NCBI RefSeq assembly: GCF_000282615.1
Contig: NZ_AKIY01000264.1
Span: 1-33,134 of the forward strand
Direction of reading: 5' to 3'
Length of the DNA stretch: 33,134 bases
From: Bradyrhizobium sp. YR681
GTDB lineage: Bacteria > Pseudomonadota > Alphaproteobacteria > Rhizobiales > Xanthobacteraceae
Below are positions 32,130-33,134 of the stretch, one piece after another; position 1 is the stretch's first letter; every line of letters begins with the position of its first letter. The notes beneath the pieces are model-generated. The model ran no database searches, was not told the origin of the DNA, and saw nothing but the letters and a program-made list of their open reading frames with translations. Made by a program: the position numbers and the translations under genes.

Positions 32130-33062
32130 TCAGGCCGCCCGCTTCACATCGGCGTCGAGGAAGCGCGCCAGCGTCGCGGCGCGCTCCGTCGCCTTGGCGT
32201 AGTTGACCGCCTTGAAGCCGCCGATCTCGACGACCGCATCGGGCCGATCCTGCTCGACCTCCTGCGCCATCACGCCGATGTGCGGGACGAGGCTGTCGAT
32301 GTAGTTGTAGCGGTAGATGTTGGTGCCGTCGTAGAGCTTGCCGACCGGCTCGATGTTTTCCTTCAGCCGCTCATCGGAGAACATCGCGAGCGCGCCGATG
32401 CCGCCGGCACTGCCGAGCAGGCTCGCCCCGCCGGACGCCAGACCGCTGAACAGCCCCCACTGGTTCTGGTTAGCCTGGTTCTGTGCCAGCGTGGCGTTGG
32501 CGTTGGCATTTCCGATACCGGTCGCCGCCGTGTAGTCGAGGTTGGCAAGGCTGTTGTACTGGCCGGCGGTTGCATTGCCGAGGCCCGTATAAGTGCCCGC
32601 GATGCCGGCCGCGTTCGAGTTCGACGACGACAGGAACGGCTGAAGATTGTTGACCGCGTTCTGGTAGGTGGTGCCGGCAAGGCCCTGGTTGTAGTTGGAC
32701 AGGTCGATCAGCTGCTTGCCGCTCGCCAACGTGCCGTTGGCGGCAGCCGCCGCATTGATCGAGTTGTTGCCCTGCTGCAGCTGGAACTGGTAGCCCGGCG
32801 TTGCCTGCAGCGATTTCATCGCTGCATCCGTGCCCTGCTGGCCGTTGAGGCCGAGCAGGTTCTTGAGCTGATCGACGCCGGCATTGGCGTTCGAATAGTT
32901 CGTAAGGTACGGTTGCAGCGCCTGCGTGTAGTTGGTGTTGAGCGCGCCGATGCCCTGCTGGATGTCACCGGTTGCCGCGCTCTTGCCGGCATTGATGCCG
33001 GCGATCTGCTGGCCCGCGGCTTCTTCCGCAACGTTGTTGTTGAAGAGATCGAAGATCGACAT
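32130..33062 (-). CDS. Phage protein with C-terminal intramolecular chaperone domain (Peptidase_S74)
   Basis: This 310-residue protein has an N-terminal Asn/Gln/Ala-rich helical region and a C-terminal S74-type domain with SDERLKENI, then IYRYNY and IGVMAQEVE. The S-D-x-x-x-K pattern includes residues needed for self-cleavage in endosialidase chaperones. Such domains help trimer folding of tail proteins. Its ATG directly follows the stop of the truncated gene at the right edge without a gap. Confidence 0.8.
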   Translation of the reverse strand: MSIFDLFNNNVAEEAAGQQIAGINAGKSAATGDIQQGIGALNTNYTQALQPYLTNYSNANAGVDQLKNLLGLNGQQGTDAAMKSLQATPGYQFQLQQGNNSINAAAAANGTLASGKQLIDLSNYNQGLAGTTYQNAVNNLQPFLSSSNSNAAGIAGTYTGLGNATAGQYNSLANLDYTAATGIGNANANATLAQNQANQNQWGLFSGLASGGASLLGSAGGIGALAMFSDERLKENIEPVGKLYDGTNIYRYNYIDSLVPHIGVMAQEVEQDRPDAVVEIGGFKAVNYAKATERAATLARFLDADVKRAA

Positions 33063-33134
33063 TTAGACCACCCTCATCTGAACGACACTTCCGTTGCGAT
33101 AGAACTGCCCGACGCCGACGCCGGCTGCGGCTGC
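33063..33134 (-). CDS. 3' end of an upstream phage gene (partial)
   Basis: The last 23 residues of a gene that enters from the right, ending GQFYRNGSVVQMRVV with a TAA at 33063-33065. The next gene starts at the base after the stop. Product unknown. Confidence 0.6.
   Translation of the reverse strand, partial: AAAAGVGVGQFYRNGSVVQMRVV

Larger units (their letters stand above)
18939..33134 (-). mobile_element. Prophage late region (continues beyond the right edge)
   Basis: From the HNH remnant to the right edge, tightly spaced genes run on the minus strand and include an endolysin, a holin-like protein, a tail-collar protein, a beta-helix tailspike-like protein, a chaperone-tailed protein and two large virion proteins. 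No integrase, capsid, portal or terminase is present, so only one end is seen. The left limit is placed at the antitoxin stop by strand change; no attachment site was identified. The large internal virion-type proteins suggest a podovirus-like phage. Confidence 0.8.

Overview
The window is high-GC DNA that reads as an alphaproteobacterial chromosome, most likely Bradyrhizobium or a close relative. This rests on remembered protein families (tandem PilZ protein, rhizobial C93 cysteine peptidase, paired small hypothetical genes at 17.6-18.2 kb) and on palindromic intergenic repeats of a kind I associate with that genus. It is an inference, not a search result. I saw no rRNA, tRNA or CRISPR array.

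Positions 1-17.3 kb are ordinary chromosome on both strands in short operons. In order they hold a secreted proline-rich protein, a patatin-like phospholipase, a Cys-rich secreted peptide, a two-CBS-domain protein, a rhomboid protease, a PAS_5 protein, a transglutaminase-like protein with a coupled 61-residue partner, a secreted-repeat protein, a GNAT acetyltransferase, a poly-glycine-tailed secreted protein, a DEAD-box RNA helicase with a DbpA-type domain, a cupin, a VOC protein, a DUF5680-like protein coupled to a zinc alcohol dehydrogenase, two MFS transporters (the second frameshifted in its last helix), a tandem PilZ protein and a LapG-like cysteine peptidase. Four palindromic repeat elements lie between genes.

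Positions 17.3-18.95 kb form a border zone: two overlapping small hypothetical genes, then a higBA-type toxin-antitoxin operon with a recognisable promoter and an operator-like inverted repeat.

From 18.94 kb to the right edge nearly everything is on the minus strand and is the late region of a prophage, probably podovirus-like. In transcription order (right to left) it has a truncated gene, a protein ending in an intramolecular chaperone domain, two very large virion or ejection-type proteins, a tail-collar protein, two unknown proteins, a beta-helix tailspike-like protein, a small membrane protein, an endolysin, a 52-residue Cys/Pro-rich protein, a holin-like two-part membrane protein, a coiled-coil membrane protein, two more membrane proteins and a remnant of an HNH endonuclease. 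Two genes run against this operon: an acyltransferase-3 gene coupled to a 36-codon upstream ORF, which is a candidate lysogenic-conversion gene, and a small two-helix membrane protein that overlaps a virion gene. No integrase, terminase, portal or capsid gene is in view, so the prophage must extend beyond the right edge.

Most worth checking: the two tail-type proteins with Sec signal peptides, the acyltransferase with its leader ORF, the 52-residue lysis-cassette gene, the two-part holin-like protein, the frameshifted MFS gene, the deleted HNH gene, the paired inverted repeats before the LapG-like gene, and a possible minus-strand small RNA at about 4.45-4.65 kb.
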